Positions 1-8,752 of a stretch of 64,000 bases of DNA are shown here, one piece after another. The stretch is from contig CALOBA010000007.1 of NCBI GenBank assembly GCA_942491465.1, forward strand, positions 16,585 to 80,584, in the 5' to 3' direction. The position numbers and the translations under genes are program-made. The DNA is from CALOBA01 sp942491465. GTDB lineage: Bacteria > Pseudomonadota > Gammaproteobacteria > Chromatiales > Chromatiaceae. The stretch's first letter is position 1; each line of letters starts with the position of its first letter. The notes beneath the pieces are model-generated. The model was given only the letters and a program-made list of their open reading frames with translations. It did no database searches and had not been told where the DNA came from.

Positions 1-1
1 G

Positions 2-727
2 ACCAAGGCCGGCAGCCGGGGGCCGGTGCGGGCGGATCGGCGAACCGTCATTGCCGGCCAGCATGCTGGTCACCGCCATCCACCTGAGCTGTCGGCGGCA
101 TTGCCCCGCGCGGAAGAACCAGGGCCGACATCGGTGCACTCGGGCTCGCGCTCGCGCGGCGTCGCCAAGGCTCGGGCAAACTCGAAGTCGCTTCGGCGAC
201 AAGGGGTCGCCCGGAGGCTGGTTGTCGGCCTCGATGCAATACCTGGAGCCGCCGGGGATGGCGAGGCGCGCGTCGAGCGCGAACAGGCGGGGCAGCCGAC
301 CGGGAAAGTGCTGGTCGATCTCTTCGCGCTCGCAGCATAGCCGCCAAGTCGTGCTCAAGGCATCGGAGCTTTGGCCCTCAGCGACGAAACCGGGTTGCAC
401 GGCTGCGCAGGGGCCGAGCAGAGTCAGGCGTTTGCGATAGCGCGAATCGCCGGGCAAGGCGGTCCAAGCATGGGCCACGGCGAGCGACGGCAACGCCGGT
501 GTTGTCGCCTCGGCGGCGGCGATCAGATAGGCATCGCGCACCGCTGCGAGGATCTCCGCGCAATCCGGTGTCGAGAGGTGGGGGTACTTGGATTTCAAAG
601 ATGCGCCGATCTCGTCGGAGAAGCGATACCCATGCACCGCAGGCGTGCCAAGGACCGACCAGACCAGCGCGGCGACAATGATCGCCAGCAACAAGAGAAA
701 GAAGCCCAAGGGTATCAGCGACTGCAT
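2..727 (-). pseudogene. Truncated, frameshifted membrane-anchored hypothetical protein (family copy 1)
   Basis: Reading from the ATG at 727, the frame gives a hydrophobic N-terminus (LGFFLLLLAIIVAALVW) and then residues closely matching the gene at 804-1811: RFSDEIGASL, DSRYRK, WRLCCE, RLPRLFALDARLAIPGGSRY. After GDPLSPK the match stops. It resumes in another frame with FARALATPRERE, which corresponds to the C-terminus of the paralogue (LARAKATPRE), and that frame ends at a stop at 70-72. About 85 residues have therefore been lost with a frame change. The ATG frame itself stays open to the window edge. No function is known for the family. The copy is probably dead, although the out-of-frame tail could be translated. 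Function is not inferred. Confidence 0.6.
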
Positions 728-803
728 TTGTTGAGCACCTGAGCATTGATACCGGCCCGATCCATCAAGATCGGCCCGCCGTCGTCGCCACCGCACATGC
801 GCG

Positions 804-1811
804 TCACCGCCTTGCACCTGCGCCGCCGACGGCATCGACGCTCTGCGCGCCAAAACTACAGCCGGGATCGGGCTCCCGGGGTGTCGCCTTGGCGCGCGCA
901 AGCTCCACGTCCGCCGTGGCGATGTCTCCGAACGTCGCGACCAATAGGTCGTTGCGGGCACGGATCGTATCGAACAGCCTGGAAAGCTGTGCGTCGCTCC
1001 AGAACTTGGCTTCGTCATGGGGATAGCATTCCACGGCAAGGCTGACGTGGATCCTTCGTGCCAGCATCGATACCACCCGCCGGCGTGCGTCACCCGCATC
1101 GACCGGGTCCAGTCGTTGCCCAATCGCCGTCATAAGTTGCACCGGCAACAAGGGATCGCCCGGAGGCTGGTTGTCGGCCTCGACGGAATACCTGGAGCCG
1201 CCGGGGATGGCGAGACGTGCGTCGAGTGCGAACAGGCGGGGCAGCCGCTCGGGAAAGTGCTCGTCGATCCCTTCATGGTCGCAGCATAGCCGCCAGGTCG
1301 CGCTCAAGGCGTCGCAGCCGCGGCCCTCGGCGACGAAGCCAGGTTGTACAACCGCGCACGGACCCAGACGGAACAGACATTTGCGATAGCGCGACTCGTT
1401 GGGCAAGGCGGACCAAGCATCGGCAACCGCAAGCGACGGCAGCGCCAGCGGCGTCGCCTCGTCGACGGCGATCAGAAAGACATCCCGCAGACCCTCGATG
1501 ATCTCGGCGCGATCCTGTGCCGAGCGATCGGGATACTTGGACGCCAAAGACGCGCCGATCTCGTCCGCAAAGCGATACCTGAACACCGCACGCCGTTTGA
1601 GCGCGCGATAGAGCCATATGGCGGCGATCATCGCGGCAATCGTCAATAGGAAGCGTCCGCAAAAGAAACCGATCAACAGGCCGACAGCGACCAGAACGAC
1701 AAAGCGCCGTTTGCTGAACACCTCCGGCTCGCGCGCAAGCCACGCATACGCCAGCACCGCGATCAACAGCATCAAAACCGGCACGGGCCAGATCAGGCAT
1801 GCTGTGGACAT
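804..1811 (-). CDS. Hypothetical membrane-anchored protein (family copy 2, full length)
   Basis: A 335-residue protein if started at the ATG at 1811, which has a GGAGG five bases upstream; an in-frame ATG at 1889 is less well placed. Two hydrophobic segments lie near the N-terminus (about residues 5-25 and 33-65). A soluble part follows with many conserved charged and aromatic residues, including SRYRKCLFRLGPC, WRLCCDHEGIDEHFPERLPR and TFGDIATADVELARAKATPRE. It is the only complete one of three family copies in the window; the others are at 2-727 and 5599-6184. I do not recognise the family. The topology suggests an inner-membrane protein with a large soluble domain. The arrangement indicates local duplication followed by decay of two copies. 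Confidence 0.6.
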   Translation of the reverse strand: MSTACLIWPVPVLMLLIAVLAYAWLAREPEVFSKRRFVVLVAVGLLIGFFCGRFLLTIAAMIAAIWLYRALKRRAVFRYRFADEIGASLASKYPDRSAQDRAEIIEGLRDVFLIAVDEATPLALPSLAVADAWSALPNESRYRKCLFRLGPCAVVQPGFVAEGRGCDALSATWRLCCDHEGIDEHFPERLPRLFALDARLAIPGGSRYSVEADNQPPGDPLLPVQLMTAIGQRLDPVDAGDARRRVVSMLARRIHVSLAVECYPHDEAKFWSDAQLSRLFDTIRARNDLLVATFGDIATADVELARAKATPREPDPGCSFGAQSVDAVGGAGARR

Positions 1812-2095
1812 CGGAACCTCCGGACAGGACATGAGGGAAACCTCTCGGGCGGGGTTGAAAGACGCTCTTGCCCGGCGCCCGATGCGCAACCTGCACTGCG
1901 CGGCGGACGTCGCCGCCCCAAGCGCGCAGCGGTATCATGCAGCCGCTCGTCAGGCCTCGTCATCGGCACAACCGCCGCTCGGCTGCCCGGAGACTGCTTA
2001 GCCTGCTTAGGCAGTACTGCGTATCGCGGGCCGACCGTCCCTGCGCTGGGATCGCGGGCGCCTGGTGGGGACCGGGCACCTTGTTCCAAGCTGAA
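1809..2095. repeat. Upstream half of a duplicated segment (copy A)
   Basis: The non-coding DNA upstream of the gene at 804-1811 is repeated almost base for base at 6182-6439, upstream of the damaged third paralogue. Both share the RBS region, a run around gcgcccgatgcgcaacct, and the end ggcaccttgttccaagctgaa. Copy A carries 28 extra bases between two copies of atcgcggg that copy B lacks, which is what slippage or recombination between short direct repeats would produce. Together with the paralogous genes, this shows a duplication of about 1.3 kb. No clear promoter box was identified inside it. Confidence 0.75.
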
Positions 2096-2199
2096 TCTAC
2101 ACTCCGTTCATGACGGTAACAGACACGATCGGCCCCGGCACTTCTGATTTTCTTGTCCCTTGCGATTACGACTATACTTTCGACCGGCATACTAATAGC

Positions 2200-2796
2200 C
2201 TACCCCGCCGCCATATGTTTTTCTTCTTCATTATCGAGAATGCAAGACAGGCAAGGCATCAGGAAAGGATGGCGATACGCGAATACCACCCTCTTCCGAT
2301 CAGCCCACTCGTCTTCGATAACGAAATCACGCGTCGAACAGAGAGACCTGCCACCTAGCGAACACCAGCTATAGACAGCAGCTCTGTTATCATACTCGAC
2401 GGATCTCGCCTGCCATATTCCATTGCCTCTGATTGTCATTACTAGCTTGTCGCCAAAATAGAATACGCGGCTGCGCTTTCCTGCGGCAGCGTCGAGCCAG
2501 TCACCCTCGTAAGTGCGAGTCAGAACACCTTCATCATCGCCACTTGTAACCTTAAATTGGTGGCCTCTGCGCCTCAAGAGAAATCTTCTGCTCCCGCCAG
2601 GTGTATCAACGTCGATATGGTCAACTCGCTCGCGGCACCATTCGAGCCAGCCGAAGACGATCAGCCCCATGAGTCCGACTGGTTGAGAGGCTAGTGTAAT
2701 AAGAAAACTCGCGACCAGCCCAACAGCATAGAAAGAGAACAATACCCTCGGCCCTTCGGTAAGCACCCCATGATACAGTGCAGGCTTGGATTTCAT
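2200..2796 (-). CDS. Hypothetical membrane protein
   Basis: A 198-residue protein of unrecognised family. The first 20 residues precede one or two hydrophobic segments (VLFSFYAVGLVASFLITLA and VGLMGLIVFGWLEW). A basic, then mixed cytoplasmic-type domain follows, containing GDWLDAAAGKRSRVFYFGDKL and a cysteine pair (CLSC) near the C-terminus. Base composition is less GC-rich than the surrounding genes, and the adjacent intergenic DNA is full of palindromes, so recent acquisition is possible. It lies on the same strand as the two genes that follow it in coordinate order (3075-3917 and 3943-5529) but is separated from them by about 280 bases, so it may not share their transcript. Confidence 0.5.
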   Translation of the reverse strand: MKSKPALYHGVLTEGPRVLFSFYAVGLVASFLITLASQPVGLMGLIVFGWLEWCRERVDHIDVDTPGGSRRFLLRRRGHQFKVTSGDDEGVLTRTYEGDWLDAAAGKRSRVFYFGDKLVMTIRGNGIWQARSVEYDNRAAVYSWCSLGGRSLCSTRDFVIEDEWADRKRVVFAYRHPFLMPCLSCILDNEEEKHMAAG

Positions 2797-2849
2797 GACA
2801 ATAGGAGGTTGCGAGCATTAGGTTAAACAGCTTTTTGGCGTGGGTATCG

Positions 2850-3032
2850 CTACAGTTGCCCGGCGCGCCTTCGCCAGGCAACTGTAGGGCACCTCGAAAA
2901 ATTTGAGCTGTCTGTACGGGGCAGGATGCCCCGCGATTGTTCAAGCGCCTAAGCGCCGGAAAAATTGAGCGAAGCGGAAACCGCATTTTCGCTTCGCGTC
3001 TTGAAAAATTGCCAGGATGGCAATTTTTCAAG
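2850..3032. repeat. Cluster of four palindromes (REP-like)
   Basis: Four hairpin-forming inverted repeats lie in under 190 bases of non-coding DNA: ctacagttgcc/ggcaactgtag (2850-2860 and 2877-2887), cggggca-gga-tgccccg (2917-2933), gcgaagcg/cgcttcgc (2969-2976 and 2990-2997), and cttgaaaaattgcc/ggcaatttttcaag (3000-3013 and 3019-3032). The second has the same design as gggggca-aga-tgccccc at 12010-12026, so at least that unit is dispersed. The last pair has a U-tract-like arm and could act as a bidirectional terminator. No gene was seen in this gap. Confidence 0.6.
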
Positions 3033-3074
3033 GTCCCCTGTAGGCTCCCGGTGGTTCCGCAATTGCTAGCACTT

Positions 3075-3917
3075 TTATTGAGCCTGGTCGCTTTGTTCAG
3101 TTACTGGCCCACCCGCCGACGCAACCGATCCTACGATGAACTGGAACGAAAACGACAGTATTGCGAGTTCGACAACCGCAATGTAGAGCCATAGGATCTC
3201 GCTCAACAGGTTAAAGACTGGAAACTCACTCCACGACAGCGAAGATAGCAGAGCCGAGGTGACAAGCGGCAATACGCCCAGAAGCAAATACAGACGCCAC
3301 TGGTTCCGGCGCGCCATATCCCAAGCCCACGCGAGACTCAGTGTCTTACGGTAATTGGTGGCACATGCAGGAAGCAACAATGATAAACGTACGACAAGGT
3401 ACGTGACAGCAGCGAGTCCCAGCCAAGTCGCGGCCTCCAGCAGCCAATAGCGCGCCGAGAAATTCTGCGGGCTCCAAATCGATGGCGTCCAATTCACGGA
3501 GGCGTCCCACAACGGCAGTACAGCAAAAAAAAAGATAATATTGAAAAGCAACGTCAACAAGGCAAGTAACAAAGCCCAGCCAAGATACCGCCAAGCGCTG
3601 AGGCCAAACCAAACAAACCACATGCCTTCAACCGACTGCCGACCGATGACAAATATACGATGACACCCGACCGTCGCAGCCAGCAGCAGCACAACATACA
3701 AGACCACCCGGCCCGCCATCATGAAGAACCCGTCCAAAGACAAGATCCAGGCTGGATGGAACGAGTACAGATCCAGCCCGAAAAAGTGCATGATCAAGAA
3801 TGGATAACCAACCTGTAGTAGTTCACTGAAATACACGAAAGGCGCGGCGACAGCTTGTAGAAAAATGCTTCTGACAGGCAGCAAGCCGACCGCGTCAGCA
3901 TCAACGACATCAGACAT
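3075..3917 (-). CDS. Hypothetical polytopic membrane protein
   Basis: A 280-residue protein if started at the second of two close ATGs (3917); an AGGAG lies six bases before it, whereas it abuts the first ATG at 3923. Hydrophobic blocks suggest about six membrane segments: FPFLIMHFFGL..., VVLYVVLLLAATVG, YLGWALLLALLTLLFNIIFFFAVL, WLGLAAVTYLVVRLSLLL, LYLLLGVLPLVTSALL and ILWLYIAVVELAILSFSFQF. No catalytic motif is visible. It is encoded just downstream of the repeat protein at 3943-5529 (26-base gap), so the two probably form a transcription unit. The function is unknown; the architecture resembles small DUF-type integral membrane proteins with no recognisable transport signature. Confidence 0.6.
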   Translation of the reverse strand: MSDVVDADAVGLLPVRSIFLQAVAAPFVYFSELLQVGYPFLIMHFFGLDLYSFHPAWILSLDGFFMMAGRVVLYVVLLLAATVGCHRIFVIGRQSVEGMWFVWFGLSAWRYLGWALLLALLTLLFNIIFFFAVLPLWDASVNWTPSIWSPQNFSARYWLLEAATWLGLAAVTYLVVRLSLLLPACATNYRKTLSLAWAWDMARRNQWRLYLLLGVLPLVTSALLSSLSWSEFPVFNLLSEILWLYIAVVELAILSFSFQFIVGSVASAGGPVTEQSDQAQ

Positions 3918-3942
3918 GGACATCTCCTATGGCAAGATTATG

Positions 3943-5529
3943 CTACTTGGCTTTCCGGACGCCACGGGTGATCAGGCTGATAACGAGAATGACGACGCCG
4001 ACAGCGATCGCGAAAAGAGCGACGATGACAGCGATAGCCGGCAGAGAATAGATCCCGGCAATGGCGGCGGCGAACATCAAGTCGGTCCCTACCAAGAGTT
4101 CGTCGTTCAGTTGCGTGAAGCCCCGCCGCTGCGCCAATACCTGAGCGGCGTCGGGCGGGAATTCGCCGGTGACCTGCAGGGTCAACGCTTGCCCCGGCCA
4201 CTGCGCCAGGGCCTGCGTGGTCTCCGGCGAGAGACTTGCTGGGCAGCAGAGGAACAGCATGTCCCCTTGCCACTGCGCCAATGCTCGGGCGGTTTCAGAC
4301 GGGAGACTCGTCAGGTTGTGGACGGATAGGACGGACCCCTGCCATTGCGCCAGGTTTCGCGCGGATTCCGGCGAGAGGCTTGTCAGTCCGCCGAGGCGCA
4401 GTGACCATCCCTGTGGCTGCGCGAGTGCGCGGGCGGTTTCCGGCGAGAGGCTTGTCAGGCCGTCGAACGTCAGGGACCAACTCCGCGACTGCGCGAGCGC
4501 TCGAGCGGTCTCCGGTGACAGGCTGGTGAAGCCGTTCAGGGACAGCGACAAGTGCTGCGTTTGGGCAAGTACGTCCCTGGTCTCCGGCGAGAGGCTGCTG
4601 AGACCGTCGAGGTGTAGCTGCAAACCCGGCGATTGTGTTAATGCGTCTGCGGTCTCTGGAGAGATGTTGGTGAGGCCGTTGAAGGACAGTAGGCGGAAGG
4701 TGGGAAACGGCGAGTCTCCGGATTGAACGAGTGCCCGTGCGGTCTCCGGCGAGAGTTCGGTGAGGCCGTCGAGGTACAGAAATCGAAGCCCGGCCAACAG
4801 CGTCTTCCTCTGCGATTGCGCCAACGCCCGGGCGGTCGCCGGCGCAAGGTTGGTAAGACCATTGATCGACAGCGAGGTGCCTTGGAATTGCGCCAACCCT
4901 CGGGCGCTCTCAGGCCCAAGGTCGGTGAGGCCATTGAGCGACAGCGAGGCGCCTTGCCATTGCCCCAAGGCCCGAGCGTCTTGCGGCGAGAGGCTGCGCA
5001 GACCGTCGAGGGAGAGATGGTCGCCATGCCATCGCGACAGTGCCCGAATGGTCTCCGGCGAGAGGTCGGAGAGGCCATTGAGGGACAGCGACGCATCGTC
5101 CTGCCAATTCGCCAACGCCTCGACCACCTCCGGCGAGAGACTCGTCAGCCCATCGAGAGAGAGCCCGGTGCCGTGCCATCTTGCCAAAGCGCCAGCGGCC
5201 TTTGGCGTAAGGCTGCCCAATCCATCGAGGGATAACCAACCCCCCTGCCACTTCGCCAACGCCTCGGCACTCTCAGTCGGGAGATCCATGATCCTATCCA
5301 AACAGAGAATGTCGCCGAGATGGTCATCCGAAAGGTTGCCGACCAACTCGGGAAAACAGCTGTTTGCGTTCGAGGCATCCTCCCAGTAGCCAAGCCCGCG
5401 GTTAAGCGAGTGCACGACTTCCGGCGTGAGCTGCGTAAGATCGTCCATCTTTACTCGGACATCATCCGCGTAAAGGCTGGTACTGATCAGCACAAAGACC
5501 AGTAGTGCGAACCTGTGCTTTTCGGTCAT
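3943..5529 (-). CDS. Secreted/anchored protein with about sixteen 24-residue leucine-rich-like repeats
   Basis: A 528-residue protein. An N-terminal signal sequence (RFALLVFVLISTSLYA) is followed by roughly sixteen tandem units of about 24 residues with the pattern LSPETARALAQWQG-x-LSLDGLTS. Two units carry insertions. The C-terminus holds a hydrophobic segment (IAVIVALFAIAVGVVILVISLI) and a basic tail, so the repeats are probably periplasmic and anchored by a C-terminal helix. The unit resembles bacterial leucine-rich repeats in which a helix (SPETARALAQ) alternates with a strand (LSLDGL), which is a solenoid suited to protein binding; this is inference from pattern. Start ATG at 5529 has AGGA upstream. 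The neighbouring gene at 3075 is likely co-transcribed. No enzymatic motif was seen. Confidence 0.75.
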   Translation of the reverse strand: MTEKHRFALLVFVLISTSLYADDVRVKMDDLTQLTPEVVHSLNRGLGYWEDASNANSCFPELVGNLSDDHLGDILCLDRIMDLPTESAEALAKWQGGWLSLDGLGSLTPKAAGALARWHGTGLSLDGLTSLSPEVVEALANWQDDASLSLNGLSDLSPETIRALSRWHGDHLSLDGLRSLSPQDARALGQWQGASLSLNGLTDLGPESARGLAQFQGTSLSINGLTNLAPATARALAQSQRKTLLAGLRFLYLDGLTELSPETARALVQSGDSPFPTFRLLSFNGLTNISPETADALTQSPGLQLHLDGLSSLSPETRDVLAQTQHLSLSLNGFTSLSPETARALAQSRSWSLTFDGLTSLSPETARALAQPQGWSLRLGGLTSLSPESARNLAQWQGSVLSVHNLTSLPSETARALAQWQGDMLFLCCPASLSPETTQALAQWPGQALTLQVTGEFPPDAAQVLAQRRGFTQLNDELLVGTDLMFAAAIAGIYSLPAIAVIVALFAIAVGVVILVISLITRGVRKAK

Positions 5530-5598
5530 CTGGCATCCTCGCGGAGAACGGGGTAATAGCGAAGCGGGTCAACGGATAGGGTCGGCGCTCGCCGCGCA

Positions 5599-6184
5599 TC
5601 AGCAGCCGCCGTCATTTCGCTCCCGCGGCGTCGCCTTCGCTCGCGCAAGCTCGACATCCGCCGTGGCGATGTCCCCGAACGTCGCGCTCAACAGGTCGTC
5701 GTGGGCGCTGATCGCATCGAATAGCCTGGCGAGGCGATGGTCGCTCCAATCATGGGGATAGCGTTTCAACTCCAGGCTGATGCGGATATTTCTTGCCAGC
5801 CGCGACGTTGCCCGCCTGCGGGCGTCGCCCGCACCGAGCGAGTTGAGTCGCCGCTTGATCGCCTTCACCAGCTCCGTTGGCGACAACGGCTCGCCAGCAG
5901 GATAGTTTTCGGCCTTGATGGAATATCTCGAGCCGCCGGGGATCGCCAGGCGCGCGTCGAGCGCGAACAGGCGGGGCAGCCGGTCGGGAAAGTGCTGGTC
6001 GATACCCTCCAGCTCGCAGCACAGCCGCCAGGTCGTGCTCAAGGCGTCTGAGCTGCGGCCCTCGGCGACGAAGCCCGTTTGCACAAGCGCGCACGGGCCG
6101 AGGCGGTACAGGCACTTGCGATAGCGCGAGTCCCCGGGCAAGGCCGACCAGCAGTGTGAGCCCTATGCAGATCGCGATGGACAT
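5599..6184 (-). pseudogene. N-terminally deleted, frameshifted copy 3 of the hypothetical family
   Basis: The start region at 6184 (MSIAICIGLTLL, with GGAG upstream) matches copy 2. It then runs out of frame into the segment that copy 2 reads as SALPNESRYRK. From about 6141 the in-frame sequence MPGDSRYRKCLYRLGPC onward matches copy 2 to the end (TFGDIATADVELARAKATPRE). About 120 residues covering the second membrane segment and the DEIGAS region are missing. A 180-residue C-terminal product could be made from an internal start, but the membrane anchor would be absent. I read it as a decaying duplicate of 804-1811. Confidence 0.6.
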
Positions 6185-6439
6185 TGGAATCTCCGAACGG
6201 ACATTGACGGAAATCTCTCGGTCGGGGTTGAAGGACGCTCGCGCCCGGCGCCCGATGCGCAACCTCCGCTGCGCGGCGCACGTCGCGGCTTCGAGCGCGT
6301 AGCGATATCATGCAGACGGGCGTCCGGCCTCGTCATCGGCACAACCGCCGCTCGGCTGCCTGGAGACTGCTTACCTGCTTAGGCAGTATTGCGTATCGCG
6401 GGCGCCTGGTGGGGACCGGGCACCTTGTTCCAAGCTGAA
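6182..6439. repeat. Upstream half of a duplicated segment (copy B)
   Basis: Near-identical to 1809-2095, apart from the 28-base block present only in copy A. It separates the damaged paralogue from the histidine kinase, which begins 22 bases after the repeat ends, so any kinase promoter probably lies inside this duplicated DNA. Confidence 0.75.
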
Positions 6440-6461
6440 GGAACCGAGTGGGAATACCATC

Positions 6462-7934
6462 ATGTCGCTCAAGCTGCGCATCGTCCTACTGACGCTGGTG
6501 CCCCTGCTGCTGATGACGCTGGCGGTGGGGCTGGCCGGCCATCTGTTGTCGGAACGCCTGGCCGCCGCCCAGGGCGCGCTGCTGCAGGAGCGCCTGATCG
6601 CCGCCCGGAAGGGGGAGCTGCGGCGGCTGCTGGCGCTGGCCGAGAGCGCACTGGCCCCGGCGCTCGCCGCCCGCGGACGCGACGCCGACCAGGTGCCCGA
6701 CGAGGTTCTAGACCAGGTGCTCGATGAGGCGCGCGGCATTCTGGCCCAACTGAGCTTCGACACCGACGGCTACTTCTTTCTCTACGACGCCGCCGGCGTG
6801 AACCTGGCACACCCGATCCAGCCCGAGCTGCAGGGCCGAAATCTATGGGGGCACCGCGATGCGCGCGGCTGCCTCGTGATCCAGGAGCTGCTGGCCGTCG
6901 CGCGCCACGGCGGCGGGCAGGGCTATCTGGATCAAGACCGGCGCGGCTGCTACGTCCAGGAGGCGCTGCGGCGCGCCGCCCATCCGGCGGGCGGCGGCTT
7001 CCTGCGCTACCTCTGGCATCGCCCCTCCACCGGGCGCGAAGACGAGAAGCTCGGGCTGGTGCAGATGCTGCCGGGCTACCATTGGATGCTGGGCACCGGG
7101 CTCTACTTCGACGACATCGAGCACGACGTCGCCCTGGCCCGCGACCGGGCCGTGGCCAATGTGCGCCGGAGTTTCCACTGGCTGTTGGCCCTGCTCGGCG
7201 CCACCACGGCGGGGGCGGCGCTGCTGGTGCTGTTCAGCAACCTTCAGCAGGGTCGCCTGGCCGACCGCCATCTGCGCGCGCTGGCGCGGCGCTTCGTCAA
7301 TCTGCAGGTCGAGGAGCGGCGCCGCTTCGCCCGCGAGCTGCACGACGGCATCCAGCAGTCGCTGGTCGCGGTCAAGTACCGCATCGACCAGGCCCTGGTG
7401 CAGGCCGAGCAGGGCAAGCCCGAGTACAGTGCATCCCTGGCCACGGCGCGCACCAACCTGGACGGGGCCATCGCGGAGGTGCGCGGCGTCGCCCAAGGGC
7501 TGCGGCCCGCGCTGCTCGACCGCCAGGGACTGGAGGCGGCGCTGCGCGATCTGCTCGACGACTTTGCCGAGCACACCGGTATCGACACCCGGCTCGACTA
7601 TCATTGGCGCGGGCCGCGGCTGGCCGCGGACCTGGAGATCACCCTCTATCGGGTGGTCCAGGAGGCGCTCACCAATTGCCGGCGCCACGCCGAGGCCGAT
7701 GCCGTCGAGCTGGTGTTGGACACCGACGGCGCGCTGGTGCGCCTGATGATCCGCGACAACGGTCGCGGCCTGGCGGCGGACGCTGCCGCGCCCGGCCCCG
7801 GGCTCGGCCTGCGCCACATGCGCGAGCGCCTGGAACTGCTCGGCGGCGCGCTGGCCGTGCACAGCCTGCCGGGACAGGGGACGACGCTGCGCGCCACCCT
7901 GCCGGCCGGACAATCGGACCTGGAGGAGCAATGA
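6462..7934 (+). CDS. Cache-domain NarL-type sensor histidine kinase
   Basis: A 490-residue membrane sensor kinase. A first transmembrane segment (IVLLTLVPLLLMTLAVGLAG) leads to a periplasmic single-Cache sensing domain recognisable by FDTDGYFFLYDAAG and GRNLWGHRDARG. A second membrane segment lies near residues 240-260 (LLALLGATTAGAALLVLF). The HisKA_3 dimerisation motif RRRFARELHDG carries the phospho-accepting His at about residue 294. The C-terminal HATPase has DNGRGL and GLGLRHMRERLELLGG. The stop overlaps the start of the response regulator by four bases (ATGA), so the two are translationally coupled. The Cache fold usually binds small organic ligands; the actual ligand cannot be read from sequence. 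Confidence 0.9.
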   Translation: MSLKLRIVLLTLVPLLLMTLAVGLAGHLLSERLAAAQGALLQERLIAARKGELRRLLALAESALAPALAARGRDADQVPDEVLDQVLDEARGILAQLSFDTDGYFFLYDAAGVNLAHPIQPELQGRNLWGHRDARGCLVIQELLAVARHGGGQGYLDQDRRGCYVQEALRRAAHPAGGGFLRYLWHRPSTGREDEKLGLVQMLPGYHWMLGTGLYFDDIEHDVALARDRAVANVRRSFHWLLALLGATTAGAALLVLFSNLQQGRLADRHLRALARRFVNLQVEERRRFARELHDGIQQSLVAVKYRIDQALVQAEQGKPEYSASLATARTNLDGAIAEVRGVAQGLRPALLDRQGLEAALRDLLDDFAEHTGIDTRLDYHWRGPRLAADLEITLYRVVQEALTNCRRHAEADAVELVLDTDGALVRLMIRDNGRGLAADAAAPGPGLGLRHMRERLELLGGALAVHSLPGQGTTLRATLPAGQSDLEEQ

Positions 7935-8596
7935 GCGAACCGATCCGCGTCTTGATCGTCGACGACCATCGCCTGGTGCGCGACGGCCTGGTGGCCTTCC
8001 TGCGCGAAGACCCCGACATCGCCTGCGTCGGCGAGGCCGCCGACGGCGCCGAGGCGCTGCGCCTGGACCGGCAACTGCGGCCCGATCTGGTGCTGATGGA
8101 CATCGGCTTGGCCGACCTGGACGGCATCGAGACCACCCGCCGCCTGCTCGCCGAGCGGCCGGACGCCAGGGTGCTGATGCTGAGCATGTACAAGGAGCGC
8201 GACCATGTGACGCGCAGCCTGGAGGCCGGCGCCTGCGGCTATGTCCACAAAGACGTCGGCGGGCCGGAGCTGCTGCGCATCCTCAAGGTGGTGCACCAGG
8301 GCGGGCGTTATCTCGGCGACGGGGTGCCGCTGCCCGGCGCCGCTGCCCCGCGCCGTGCCGAGCGGCCCGGCCCCGGCCTGGACGCACTGAGCAAGCGCGA
8401 GCAAGAGGTGCTGGCGCTGATCGCCGCCGGGCATACCAATAAGGCCGTCGCCCGCCGACTCGGGATCTCGGTGCGCACCGTCGAGGCCCATCGACTGCAC
8501 ATCCGCGGCGTCTTGAACATCGACAGCACGGCGGGCCTGACGCGCTTCGCCATCGCCCACGGGCTCGGCGTAGTGCGGGAGCCCGATCCAGGCTGA
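7931..8596 (+). CDS. NarL/FixJ-family response regulator
   Basis: A 221-residue two-domain regulator. The receiver domain has the acidic pair in VDDHR, the phospho-acceptor Asp at about residue 57 (LVLMDIG), and the conserved Lys in GYVHKDV. The C-terminal LuxR-type helix-turn-helix is clear (LSKREQEVLALIAAG...GISVRTVEAHR). It overlaps the upstream kinase by four bases and must be its cognate partner. Such pairs activate or repress promoters on phosphorylation. The targets are unknown: the next gene, a P-type ATPase, is convergent and not part of this operon. Confidence 0.9.
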   Translation: MSEPIRVLIVDDHRLVRDGLVAFLREDPDIACVGEAADGAEALRLDRQLRPDLVLMDIGLADLDGIETTRRLLAERPDARVLMLSMYKERDHVTRSLEAGACGYVHKDVGGPELLRILKVVHQGGRYLGDGVPLPGAAAPRRAERPGPGLDALSKREQEVLALIAAGHTNKAVARRLGISVRTVEAHRLHIRGVLNIDSTAGLTRFAIAHGLGVVREPDPG

Positions 8597-8752
8597 GCGC
8601 CGGGCAGTTGGGCGATGTCCGTCGTGCAACGCCCGAGGGCTTCCGTTTGCGAAGTGGCGCGGATGCGCACGAGAGTGTCGCTCATAAATCCATGCCGCGG
8701 CCCCCATCGTGCTCCATAACGGCGTCCATAGCGGGCAGTCGAAGCCGCCCGC

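Noticed and set aside
3943..5529. CRISPR-like array suggested by regular about 72-base spacing
   Set aside because: The periodicity comes from 24-codon protein repeats without constant DNA repeats or unique spacers.
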